A stretch of DNA of 64,000 nucleotides from Mermis nigrescens. Lineage: Eukaryota; Nematoda; Enoplea; Mermithida; Mermithidae. The stretch is taken from NCBI GenBank assembly GCA_036768485.1, contig JAVLUZ010000157.1, positions 13,938,011 to 14,002,010 on the forward strand, written 5' to 3'. Positions 1-12,000 of this stretch are shown here, piece by piece (position 1 is the stretch's first letter; the number at the start of each line of letters is the position of its first letter). Under the pieces are notes generated by a model. It did not search any database. It was not told the origin of the DNA and saw nothing but the letters and a program-made list of their open reading frames with translations. Both the position numbers and the translations under genes were made by a program.

Positions 1-47
1 ATCTATGTACATAATTATTCCGTTTTCAGAGTTAAAAGGGGTTTGGG

Positions 48-270
48 AGTATAGACCTTAAAATGGAAGAATGGGAAATTTTATTAGGGAAAATATAAAA
101 AAATGAAGGCCAAAAATTAAATTTAAATCAAAAATGTTCCGCAAAAATGCTTAAAATTGACTAAAAACTGTTCTACTAGCAAAAGTTCTACGCTTACTTA
201 GCAATTATATTAGTTTTTGAGGCCATTTTAGCTCAAAAAACGTCTCTTCTGTGCACTTATGTATGTAGTT
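48..270 (+). repeat. R3 dispersed repeat, representative copy
   Basis: R3 units share gaaattttctgggggaaaatgaggcaaaatgaaggc-like starts, an aaattgaccaaaaactgt block and ttttgaggtcattttggcccaaaaa. Other copies: about 17800-18010, 18045-18250, 46315-46570, 47510-47790 and 54640-54895 (plus); 14225-14500, 15530-15790, 26455-26745, 27040-27205 and 48400-48610 (minus). Confidence 0.65.
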
Positions 271-3063
271 AAGCAATCTTTGTTTTTAATTTCATTGTTT
301 CGAAATGAGTGATTTGATTATCAAAACTACTTTAATTAGTGTCTTAACTTATGTATTTTTGATTTTCTGATTTTGCTTTAACAACTATTATAGTCTAACT
401 TACAAGATCGATACGAGTAATTAGGCGAACAGAAGCATAAAATGTAGTAGAAGGAAAATAATTGAAACAAAATGCAAAATTTAATCAATACAGGACATCA
501 TAATATTACAAAAACCGTAACAAATATGCTATGCTATTTATAAAATATGAGCTCGTATGCTAGTGGACCATGAAAGAAAAGCGCTTGCCTAGGCTCCAAA
601 TAGGGGTTTATAGTTCAACAATTTTTGAAGGCCAAAACTGCGACAGAAAAATTGATGGTAGAAGCAGAAAACGCAATTTTTCGATATTTCACTTCAAAGT
701 CAATCTGTCCACTGGCAACAATAATATCGGAAACACAGAAAAAACTTTTAAAATTAATCTCATGAATTCTTTTGGGGCTTTTTGAGACAATAATTTCGCT
801 TCTTGGAGTTTAGAACACATGTGGGCGTGGGGGAGGGGGGTTCTTGGGGTTATGATTCCTCAGTACTTGGAAAATTCCCCGCAGATTACTGTAGATCCCC
901 AAAATTCTATTTATAGTAACATGTTGGCGATTTTTGGAAATTTTTGGCGATTTCACCCTCCAGAATCTTCTTGCTGCTCATGCATGTTAAAGACCCAGAT
1001 CTTCCCGCGTTTGTATGTGCTGGCGAGGATTAGAAATAATTCTTTTTAGAAAACCAATAATTATATAGACAAAAAAGTCCATACAAAATTGATTAAAATT
1101 ATCAGTATTTCAGATCATGGGGAAAATGAAATTTTTAAAAATGAAAAATGCTTTTGTATGAATAACAGCAACAACGTATGCATACAGCATACATGTCAGA
1201 GGGAATATGGAAAGATGGGGGATCCCCCACCCAAAGTCGGCCGTCCCCCTCTCCCTCAAAGCCAGAAGTTTTATAACCTTTTTCCTGATTTTGGGAAATT
1301 AAATTTTTTTGGCCGTTTTATTTGATTTTTGGCAATTTTTGGCCACAAATCAGAGGTCACCCCCTAAAATTGGCCGGGGACCCCCACCCAACCAAAATTT
1401 TGAGCCGTTACATGTATGGTATACAGTAAGAAACGAGACAAGAAAAAGATAAATTAATATTGCGTATCGCATCGCATGTCTGATAGGTACTCAATTAATG
1501 CGCATTACGCAAAAATTAGAGCGTATAATTTAGCGAAATAAAGCAAAAACGCGACTGTTGACATAAGTAAATAAGCGTAAAACATCCTATAGACAAATTC
1601 AAAAGTTCATGTTTCATAGATATTATATATTTTTTTCTATCCGTTTTTGCTCCATTTTCTAATTAAAAAAATTGAATGATGATTGAATTCGAAACGTTGA
1701 CATTTCCAGAAAAAAACTCGAAAATTGGGTTTTTAAATGCAAAGTTCGATACTTGTGTATTTTGATTTGTATTTAAAATTTGAGTTTCAAAAATAGGTAA
1801 AAACTAAACACATGACGAATCCATGACAGAGAAGCCGTATTTCTGCTGCGCAGAAATAACTGTTTTTTGACAGTTTCGAGCAGTTTTATGTGTTTTTAGT
1901 CGATGTATGGTTGCTAATTAAAAGTTTAACAGGAGTTTAAAATTCAGCTGAAAACGGATCATTTTTGAGCTACAACAATGGCCGGCGTATGAGTAGCGGC
2001 TTACCTCTGGAATAGGGGTCCAAATAATAAAAAACTGTCAAAAAATTGATGGTAGGGCGGCGTATTCCGTAGACAACACCCTTTGATTACCCATCGCATC
2101 GGAGGTCAAATAAAGGAAAAATAATTTCAGAGGAAAAAGTGGTTTGAAGTATTTAGGCGGGCAATTTCTATGGTTGATCTACATATTTATCGTAAACAAA
2201 TCATATTTACCTTTTGGGATAATTCACGCATCGTGCAGTGCAAAGACAGATTAATGAGAAATGGTTAAGAATTTAGGAATAACTAATTTTATAAGAATTC
2301 AATTAATTTAATAATTTAATAAATTTGAAAAGTAAGAATAATTAGATCTAATTATTAAAATTCAACAAAATAACAAAAAATTTCTGAATCAAAAACTCGC
2401 CGTATTATGCTCAAATGTTTCTATAGTTACCTAGTGAAAACTTCAAATAATTTAAATGTCTAGTTATTGAAATTATTAAAAAGAGTACATACTGCTATCC
2501 CCCTGCGCAATTTTACTTTTTATGCGTTATATATGCCAGAAAAAATATAAGCTACACAAAATTATTATAAAGCATGTCACAAGGCGATAATATTTTTGTT
2601 GGTCTAAATAAGAGGCAACGAACTTCGGACAATTTTGAACGGGGACATTGCAGGACTATATTTTTTATCGCTTAGTTTCTCTGTGATTCACCGTATCGAT
2701 GTTAGTTTTTTAAATAAAATAAAAATCAACAAGAGAATTTTAGAACTTGCATTGAATATTTTAACTTTGAAGATGATAATTTAGCATATTTTTGAAACTA
2801 AGGATTTGTCTGCCCTGCCGCATACTTCAGTATTACACTCGTACGGCTTTGCCAAGATAACGTTAACATCCGCAATACAAAAGTCCCAATATTTCAAAGT
2901 TGTATCAGAATTAAACTGGCACTTCTCGATGAAACCCCATTTTTCTATCAAATTTTTCTTTTGTTAGGAATAAATAATTTCTGGTAAATTCCGTTAATTT
3001 TTGAATAAAATTTTTCAAAAAAAGATAACATGTACAGAAAGCAGGAGGCCCAGAGGGTTGGTA

Positions 3064-3335
3064 GCCACACCTGGGCGTGGGGGGTGGTTTGGGGGATGGT
3101 ATGCAGCCCCCAGAAACCAAAATACCCCCCAGAAATCAAAATACCCCCCTCCCCGAATTCAATTTTTGAAAATTTTTTTTCGCTTTTTCACAATTTTTTG
3201 ATGCCAATGGATAGTGCTTGATGAGAAATGTCGAAAAATGGTGTTTTTATCGCCATACCACCACTTTTAAGGCCATTTTTTGACCTTCAAAAAATCTTGC
3301 ACCCCCCCCGAATTTTCTTGCTGCCCACGTATGGT
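3064..3335 (-). mobile_element. R1 MITE copy, intact
   Basis: 272 bases with imperfect inverted ends, CCACACCTGGGCGTGGGG on one side and GCTGCCCACGTATGGT on the other. Flanked by a 5-bp direct repeat TGGTA (3059-3063 and 3336-3340). No coding capacity. Confidence 0.85.
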
Positions 3336-4832
3336 TGGTACCCCAGAATTACATTTTTCGAATTTTTCGCGATTTTTGTGTTTGGGATTTTTCCTATTTT
3401 TTATTTTTTAATGTCTAAATTTTTTGATTTTATTTCTTTTTAAATTTCTTCTTCTTCATTAATTAATTTTTAATTTTTAAAGTCTACGATTCCCCCATCT
3501 AGACGCTGGGTTCGTAGCAGTCGAAAAATATGTTAATATAGTCCATTTAATTGGAATTTTTCACTTATGTATTCCAACGTTTTTTGTGCGAAAGTAAGGA
3601 AAAAATAATAAACCATACCCGAAGCAACGGTGGCCGAAAATGCGATAAGTGTGTCGAAAATCATCGCAAATTACGCGATTTGTGCGATATTTCGCGCGGC
3701 GTGAAATCGAATCGCTTGCGAGAAAGTCAAAAATATGTAAATATCATGTATTACTCAGTCTTAGCTCTATGCTAGCGCACTTCGAATTTCGGTCGCTGTC
3801 AACGAAAACCTGTTATTTTGTCCATCAAGAAAGGCCATGTACAATAAATATTGTTGTTTATAATAGGCGTAGTATACGCAAGCGCCTGCCTCTTAAGAAT
3901 TTGTATTTTGAGACGAATTCGAAAATTGCGCGTTAAAAAAATTAGACAAAACGGGAAAAAGGCGGTGGGCGAGTTTTTTGCCCAAATTTAGACCGGATTT
4001 TAAAATAATTTTCCATTCAGCTCCCGCGCGTTGAAGCCCTTGAGCTTCGAGGTTAAACTTACATTTGCGTGTACTTACCGGGACGAATAATTCGTCACTT
4101 TCTATTTAAAAATTTGGCCCCGCACAAAAACCGGCTCGAACGTTATTAACTTTGGTCCTCAATTAGTAATAGGATGGGCGAAAATATTCTCCGCGCTTTG
4201 TTGGTTTAACAGTACGCGGTTGAGTGGGCCAATTTATTTGTTTTTTAATCATAAAAAAGTCGTTCAAACCAAGTTTGACATTCTATTGTTTGACGCGTTT
4301 GAAAAAAGTCCTTCGGTTATTAATTACATTAATGTCTTTTGAAAATGATGTTTATTCGTTCTTAAAAAAGCGTCCTAGACCGGAGCAAATCGCATACTTC
4401 ATTATCGTGTTCGATTGGGAGCCGAAAAAATTTGCATATTTCTGCGTAAATTTTGTCGTAATTATAGTAAAGGGAACCGATGAAACGCTAAAAAGCCGAA
4501 TTGGCGTAACAGTAATTTTTATTATTTTAATAATGTGTACTAATTAGTGCGTTTATTCAATTGATACACTGGATATAAATGTACGTGTAGGTATTTAATG
4601 CGCACTGGTCTAGAAATATCGAATGGACTGGCCGAATTTAATAAAAAAAGAAAATTGTCCTTACGAAATCGAAAACTAAAATTTTATTCTACACACAAAT
4701 ATTTGAAACTGCATTTTGAGGAGTCACTCCATAATATCGTATTACTTAATGTAAATTCAAAATCGTGCTTTTTTGTCAGTACATAATTCGTTCTACAATA
4801 TTCACCGGTACAGTAGAATGACTATGGAGAAG

Positions 4833-5067
4833 ACCATAGGTGGGCAGCACCAAAGTTCTGGGGGAGGGGGTGAAAACATTTCTAAGGGGGGGGGGCTGAA
4901 ATATTTTTCAAAGGTCAAGAAATGGTCTTAAACGTGGTTGTATGGCGAAAAAAACACCATTTTTAGACGTTTCTTATCGAGCACTATCCAATGACATCAA
5001 AAAATCGCTAAAAAGCAAAAAATTTCAAAAATTGAATTCTGGGGTCGAGGGGTATTCTGATTTCTGA
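4833..5067 (+). mobile_element. R1 MITE copy, truncated
   Basis: Starts ACCATAGGTGGGCAGC and runs through the shared core (aaaaaacaccattttt, gcactatcca, catcaaaaaatcgc), but lacks the CACGCCCAGGTGTGG end. Confidence 0.75.
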
Positions 5068-5904
5068 GATTATAAAATATCAGCGGAATTCTATTTCTGA
5101 ATCTAAGTTTGCAATGGTTTTATTTCGAAAAGTTTGGCGTTTTGAAGCTTCTTCTGAAAAGAGCCGATCAACTTTTGTTTCTCGAATAAATTTGAGACCC
5201 TATTTGGATTGAAAATTCAATCAGAAATCTCATTAATCTCGAATTCGTACATTTATTTTAAAATTATTGATCTTAGCATGGCACATCTTCTATCACAAAG
5301 CTGAGATAGCGGAGTAGACGATTAAGTCAGATCCTGATTCCTACAGTATTTTCGTTAAATTTTTGCTTTTTTTAATTCGAGGGCGATTAACGAGTCTCTT
5401 TGGGCTGGACAGAATCTAGGGAAAAGAGCAAAGATAGCATGCCAACCGGTTTTAATAGATAAATAAACATGTATACCTGACGCAAAAAAATTAAAAGTAT
5501 TCAATAACCCGTGTGAAAACAAACGTGAAGTATGGCGGGCAGCAAAACGAAGCCGAGCAATATACAAAAATTTACAGCGAATCGAAAAACAGTCTTTTTA
5601 TGATTACGAATAAATAAATACAGGACGACCTTAATTCGGAATACCCGGTGAATTTAACATTCAAAACCTTTTAGCGTTTTCCCGCGGTTTTCTGATGATT
5701 TGGAATAGAGTCGGATCAAAAACGCCGAAAAATAGTGTTTTGCTAAATAGGATCATTTTTTAGGCACTTTTCGACCTTTTATAAATTTTTGACCCTAGAC
5801 CCTTTATATTTTAGGCGCTGTGTATTAAACCCTCTTATCAAAGTTCACTGCAAAAAAACGAATAGAAAAATGAATAAAAAGAGCTAAAATGAAGTGAAAC
5901 GAAA

Positions 5905-6121
5905 ATGGTCTTAAAAGTGGTCGTAAGGCGAAAAAAACACCATTTTTCGACGTTTTTCATCGAGCACTATCCAATGGCATCAAAAAATCGCCAAAAAAGA
6001 AAAAAAATTTTCAAAATTTGAATTCTGGGGGGTATTTTAATTTCTGGGGGGGGGTGGTATTTCAACTTCTGATGGGGGGTGCATACCCCTAAACCCCCAT
6101 CCCCATGCCCACGTGTGGTTA
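5905..6121 (+). mobile_element. R1 MITE copy, truncated
   Basis: Starts inside the core (aatggtcttaaaagtggt) and keeps the G-rich end finishing GCCCACGTGTGGTT. Confidence 0.75.
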
Positions 6122-6429
6122 AATGTACTGTGTAAGAAATGAACGAAGAAAGCCAAATAGGCACATTCAAAATGACAGGTAGGTATTAGTCGATAAATAC
6201 ATATCAGATAAATTTGCATAAATATGAGCTCGATCCGTCTTGACTGGCGCCGATTCAATAAGTCGTTAATGGTGAGATAGGTACTTTGGCGATTCAGAAT
6301 AAATAAGACAAAATGAATAGAATACGGATCGAATTGAATGACGAAAAAGAAAGTTATCAGAATGAGCGTAAAAAATAATGAAGTATCAATGCTGAAAATG
6401 AAATCATCGCACGGGTTACTTAGTACCTT

Positions 6430-6977
6430 TAGTCTGTTTCATTTATCCGAGAGCTGTTTCAGTAAATCTTTTCGGAGGCTACAGTAACCCTTTTTTCTTA
6501 TTTACTGTAGGTCGCTAGATCTCACTGTAGCTACGTAGCAGAGAAGGGTTTTTCAATTACATTTTTTGCGGCTTAATTTATTCTCATCTTCCGGCAGATT
6601 AATCAACTTACAGATAAAATTTACGCATTCAGCTTATCCTGAGTTGACACTTTAAACACAATAGACTTAGATGTTAAGAAACGCCGCGAACTCCCGCATA
6701 GCTCAGTGGTAAAACGTCCGCTTGTCGTCGAAACAACCCGGGTTCGATTCCACCCGACAGCTTTTTATTTAGCGCGCTTACTGTAGTATGTCCCAGCGCT
6801 GATTAAATGCCTAAATTAAATTTATATGGACGGATTAGTGCATTAAAAATATGGAAGAATTCCAGCCACTCGCCCTCACTGAGCTGATCTGCCGAATTAC
6901 AGTAATTCGTCTTGTTTCGCTTACTGTAACCTTTGAAAAAATTGACTAAAAAGCTCTCAAATAAATGAAACAGACTA
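6430..6977. mobile_element. R7: TIR element enclosing a tRNA-like sequence
   Basis: Inverted ends TAGTCTGTTTCATTTATC at 6430 and its complement ending at 6977. The centre (about 6693-6764) reads like a tRNA: TAGCTCAGTGGTAAAACG (box A), a cttgtcgtc loop, and GGGTTCGATTCCA (box B). The acceptor stem and T-stem do not pair, so it is not a working tRNA. A second copy at 61386-61744 shares both ends and the box B side. Confidence 0.75.
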
Positions 6978-8823
6978 TACTAAAGTTTTTCTGTTATTTA
7001 AGGAGTAATTGTTTCAGACTTATTTTCCTTTTCATTAGACCTATTTCAGAGATGTGATTCTTTTTGTCGCTAAAGTCAAATGAGAGTGGTTTACAAAGGC
7101 TAAACAACCAAAAGTCGTAAAGAAGCGGAATCTTCTATTGGTTGAATTTGTCTGATTTGTAAAATGGTGACTTTCGAAATCGGAAAGGTCTCATGTTGAA
7201 AATATGCCCTAAATTCGTTTCTCCATCCGCAAATGCCCTCAATTTACGACGTGATATCCACTTTAAACTACCGCGCCTTTTTGCACTTTACAATATTAGC
7301 GCATCATCGTTTTACACGATAAACAGTGTTGCCAATCTTAGCCATGAAAAACCTCAAAAAACAACAAAAATGCTACATCAAAAATTTACATACGAAACTT
7401 ACCATTTATACATTTGTTTTCATGTTTTTTCGGCACTCGGACCATTTAGGAACTGTCTCTAAAGTTTTTCTGGCAAAAGTAAGACATGCATATGCATTTG
7501 CACGTTTGAATGTACGAAGATACGGGCCAATATCCAGGATTTTGTTTCGTAGGAGCACGAGCAAAATGTTTTTGAAACATAAAGCGGCGGATCAAAGGAT
7601 GAATTAAGAAAAGACGCTTCGAGACTACAACTTGTACATTTTGCTACCCAGAGAGCCCAAAGGGACCCTCTCTTCTACGTCTGAGGAGGTTCTCCGAATC
7701 CGCAGCGGCTGCATTTTCAAAATCGTTCATAGAACTGTTGATATTCAGGTTCTGAATCAGAAACATTGAAGCAAGAATTTTCGCATTCATCCAGAAATTT
7801 ATATCTTTTGTACTCAATCTCGATTAGGGCTACTATTTAGTTACCGAACTCGATACTGAACTCGAACTATTGATTCAAACTTAGCGTAGAGTTAGTTACG
7901 CAGCTAGGTGTCTAAATTCGAATGACTAGAAAGACCAGGCAGGACTGGGGTGCACTGGTAGTGTGAATGCTTGTTGTCAAGCAGATAAGTGGTGCTTGAA
8001 AGTCGCGAAGCTCATTTTCGGTAAAAAACGGATCTAGTATACAATTTACCCTCCAGCGTTTTTTATCCGATCCATATAAGTTACAGTAACCAAACTTTAC
8101 AAGGAGATAGCTATAAGCCTATTGTACCAAACATGAACAAAATTGAACAACTTACGGTGTAAACTTACTACTTTAAAAAAATTAAAAAAACTTACTTCAC
8201 TTTACTTTAAACTTACTTTTTAAATGTAGGATGTTGATTGAGTTACAAAAAAACTGCTTTGTTTGAAACCCCCGAACGTCGAATCGTTTACAATTTTCAG
8301 ATGCCGTTAGTACGTTGCAAAGTGTAAGTGTAAAGCAGTAAGTTTACACTGTTAGTTAATCAGTTTCGCCAGATTAGTACAATAGGCTTATAGCTATCTC
8401 CTTGTAAAGTTTGGTTACTGTAGCTTATATGGATCGGCTAAAAACGCTGGAGGTAAATTGTATGCTAGATCAAAAAACCTCATGTTCTGAAAAGAAAACC
8501 CAGAGCGAATCCCCACGAAAAAACCTCGAAATAATCATTGTCGAATTTCGTGACGAAAAACCCCGAGGTTGGCAACACTGACGGTAAATCGTACCGTTCC
8601 GTAAGTAAAAATCAATCGCCCAACGCAGGGACGGGACGATCGACGAATCATTCTTGGCTTTTCGCCAAACTTAGTCCCGCTTTATCGCGTTACGAAAAAT
8701 TTTGGGCAATTAGTCCAAACTGGCGGGGTTGCTCTGACGTCACTGGATTGAATTTAAGGTCTAATGTAGGTACGTAGAATCGTGCGCGGGAAAAATTATT
8801 CATCAAACGAGGTAAGTCGGTGG
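6978..8823. other. No gene assigned
   Basis: Apart from R8 (8031-8471) I see nothing recognisable. Open frames of 79 to 93 codons at 7193-7607 and 8538-8777 lack family features. Confidence 0.55.
8031..8471. mobile_element. R8: element with about 95-bp terminal inverted repeats
   Basis: Arms at 8031-8127 and 8378-8471 are near-perfect complements (shared GGAGATAGCTATAAGCC/GGCTTATAGCTATCTCC), enclosing about 250 bases rich in acttacttt. AAAAAAC lies just outside both ends and may be a 7-bp target duplication. No coding capacity. Confidence 0.85.
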
Positions 8824-9077
8824 TCAAGAATGCACGTAATACGATTTGGGTTTGTCGGATGGCAGAGGAACGTCGAAAATGAGCGGCTGGTTAACGGGTC
8901 TCATTTTCGAGTCCAAATAAGAGGCGTTGATAAATTTGGTATAACCGTCGGTGGCGCAACCGTATCCCTCGTGAATGTGTCCGAATACGTGATATTTCGG
9001 CCTAACTCGTTTCCTTACCGTATTCAACAATTCGACGCAACCGGCCCGAGAACCCGATCGCGTGAGGTCGCAGTAGC
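8824..9077 (-). CDS. MPPED-like gene, exon 6 (3' end)
   Basis: Acceptor tttag just before 9077; stop codon at 8826-8824. Encodes the last 83 residues with RAGCVELLNTV, the FGHIHEGYG metal motif and the terminal strand LIFDVPLP. A hAT-like MITE sits in the upstream intron, 23 bases from this acceptor. No clear AATAAA was seen downstream; an AATAAT lies about 22 bases past the stop. Confidence 0.93.
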
Positions 9078-12000
9078 CTAAATTTTATTCAACATCTCGG
9101 CAGGGGCGGATTTAGGGGAGGGGGCGGCCGCCCGTCCATTGGCTCAAAAAAGTGCGCAAAATTAAGGATTTTTGAAGGATTTTTAGCGATTTTCGGGTTA
9201 AAACTGCAAACTGCTAAGTTTTCCGCCCAAGTCAGGGTTCCGCCCCCTCTTTAGGGGTACCGCCCCCCTCAATAGAAATCCTGGATCCGCCACTGCTTCT
9301 CGGTGGGAGGCAAAAAAAATTCAAAAATATACCGGAATTCTTTCAAACTCGAATGATTACGTAAAAGAATTTGAACATGTAAACAAAGCGTCAAAATAAT
9401 ACTGAAAATAACATGCAAACGAAACGATCTTTAAAAATAAAGTTAATGGATATAAATGAATGAATCGATTCTGAATAACTGAATTATTATAATTTTATTG
9501 AAATCAAAGTTTAAAATAATTCGCGTTAATTAAACGAAGCGTCAATAGATAAAGGAAGCTAATAAAAAATATGACCACCTAAACCGCACGTGGACGTAGG
9601 GAGGGATCTGGCTGGATTGGCTGGATCTAAGAATGAAAAAATCCCCTCAAATTCGGAAATTTGCAGAATTTTTTTCGTTTTGTTTTTCACGATTTTTTAT
9701 GTGAATGGATGGGATGAGATTAGCTTGATGAGAGTTGTCGAAAAATTGTTTTTCTGCCCCCAATTACAAACTTTTCGGCACTTTTTTTGGCTTTTAAAAA
9801 TTTTTCGATCTCCTTCAGAATTTGGGCACTGCCTATGCATGATTTTAGCGCTTACATCTCAAAAGCATTGATAAATGTTTCGGGGACAACTTTTTCAAGA
9901 CGCCGAATACTCTTGACGACGGTTTTTCAAATAATCAATAGTATTTATACATTTGATCACTGAGCATTATTGCTCTTTTAAAAAACTCCACTCTCTTTCC
10001 TTAAATGATACTGTAAACCATTTTTTCATTATTTTCGCTGCTTAAAATGCAGCGTCTTTGTTTTGTCGCCTATCAAATATCCATAAAAACTGCTTATCCT
10101 AAACTGACTAGCATTTAATGAATTCAACTAGAGCTAGTCGCACCGAAGTACACGAAAATAATTAGAAAACTGTACATTTAGAACTAATCATCATAGTAAA
10201 AATAAATAATGGGAAATATTCATGAAATTAGCATGTGAATTTTCTATTTTCGACCACATTACCTAATGGCGGGGTATGTGTTAAAAGAATATCGGTATTG
10301 GCTGGGATCCGGTTCCATTTTGATAATAGCTCCTGGCCCCTTTCGGCGTTGTAAGCCCAACAGTCGAATTTTGGCACCCTGGGAAACGCAATTGAAAAAA
10401 TAGCATCGGATTTCCGAATAATATCGATGCTTCAAATATTTGTAGCGAAGCTTTCTAAGCCATACATAAATATAGAAATTTTTAGATGCATTAATGTAAA
10501 AAAGCGACTTTTTATATGTTTGTGACCCCATATTTTTTAGAATTATTTTTCTATATTTTTAATTTACATTCTTCGACTTTTAGAAATCTTTATGACTTTT
10601 GTTGCAAGGTATGGCCGACTGGGGAAGACGGTCAGTCTATGAGGTTAGCTGAAGGTTTTGAAGCTATTTTAGCGTACATAATTAATACGAATGTTAAAAA
10701 AGGAGAAAACTGCTTTTTAATAATTTCTGACTGATTTCGAAGCATTTTTGCAAGAAAGGTATAATATTTTGTGCGTTTACGAATTAAATTTTGTCTTTGT
10801 TTCCCAAATGTATTCATACTTTTGTCCTCATGAGATAACCTAGACCCCAGAGCTCACCCCATCAGCAAGCATGCATAAGACGGATTATTTCGTACAATTA
10901 TACAAAAATTACATTTATTTTAGGTCGAAAACATGGAATCGTGTTTAATAATCGGAAAAAATATTATTTTATAAAAATTTTTTAAAATTATGGAGCGAAT
11001 TAATCTAAATTCATATCTAAGAGTAAATTTTAAGATTAACAAAAAGTCAACAATACTGCGCAGAAAAATCACGACGATTCAGTAGAAATTAGACACTAAT
11101 AAACTAATCTCTAATTTAAAAACATCAAATTATGATTAAAAATTTTATATTTTGCCGAAATTTCTTTGAAAATGCTTTGAAATAAACACGGAAAACTTCC
11201 AAACAATAGAATAAACCATTTAAAATTATGAAAAAATTGCTTAAAAATCATGGTAACATAGAGTTGTTACTTCAAAATTTGAATTAAGTAAAAATTAAAT
11301 TAAATTGAACTAAAAATTAAGCATGCTAAACGAAAATTACAATTTAAATCATTATTAGAAAATTGTTATAAAGATGTGTAAAAATGCCGAAAAAACGTTG
11401 TTTTTAATTAATGAATTTTTAAGCGCATTTCGCCTACCACGGACTCCCGTACAATCTGACTCCGAACAAAGTAACCACTTCGTCCTCCAACAACACACAA
11501 TTTGTAAGCAGTTGACGAGGATTCGCGACATATTCTTGCCTCAGTGCCTCCAGAAAAACGCATTTAACCGCATCGAGTTTGCGATTTTCGCTAGCTTCCA
11601 TAAATTTTTCAATGGTTGGAACTTCGAAAAAATATTTAAAAGGATATCTTCTGAAAATTTTAAGCACTCCACTTCATTTTCCGTCCATATTGCATTTGAA
11701 CAATAGGATTTCGAAAAAATGATTGCGCATTGCTTAGCCTAAGCCTAAAAATCTATTTTAAATTCTAATTAAAATAGTAACAAACTTATAAAATAATAAG
11801 TTTATAGAAAAGTAAGATATTACAGAAGTTTTTTAAAATTGGATTGTTTATAAAAATTTATGTATAATTTTAAAATTCTAATTTAAAGATTGATATAAAA
11901 ATTTGAAAATAGTGCGCAAATGTTCGCCTTGATGACGCAATATTATCAAGCCTAAAAAATACTGTTATGCGAAATATATATTTAAATGTGATAAAAATAT

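Larger units (their letters stand above)
1..6429. other. No gene assigned; repeats and unassigned DNA
   Basis: Holds R3 (48-270), R2 (815-1000), R5 (1205-1410) and three R1 copies. The stretches 1420-3050 and 5070-5900 show nothing recognisable. 3550-4790 is repeat-free, with short open frames of up to 107 codons (4224-4547) that match no family I know. Confidence 0.6.

Noticed and set aside
4224..4547. 107-codon open frame
   Set aside because: Starts at a non-ATG codon, is rich in Ile, Phe and Lys as AT-rich DNA would give, and has no recognised motif or splice context.
7945..8000. TGGTAGTGTGAATGC, like a tRNA box A
   Set aside because: No box B follows and no cloverleaf can be drawn.
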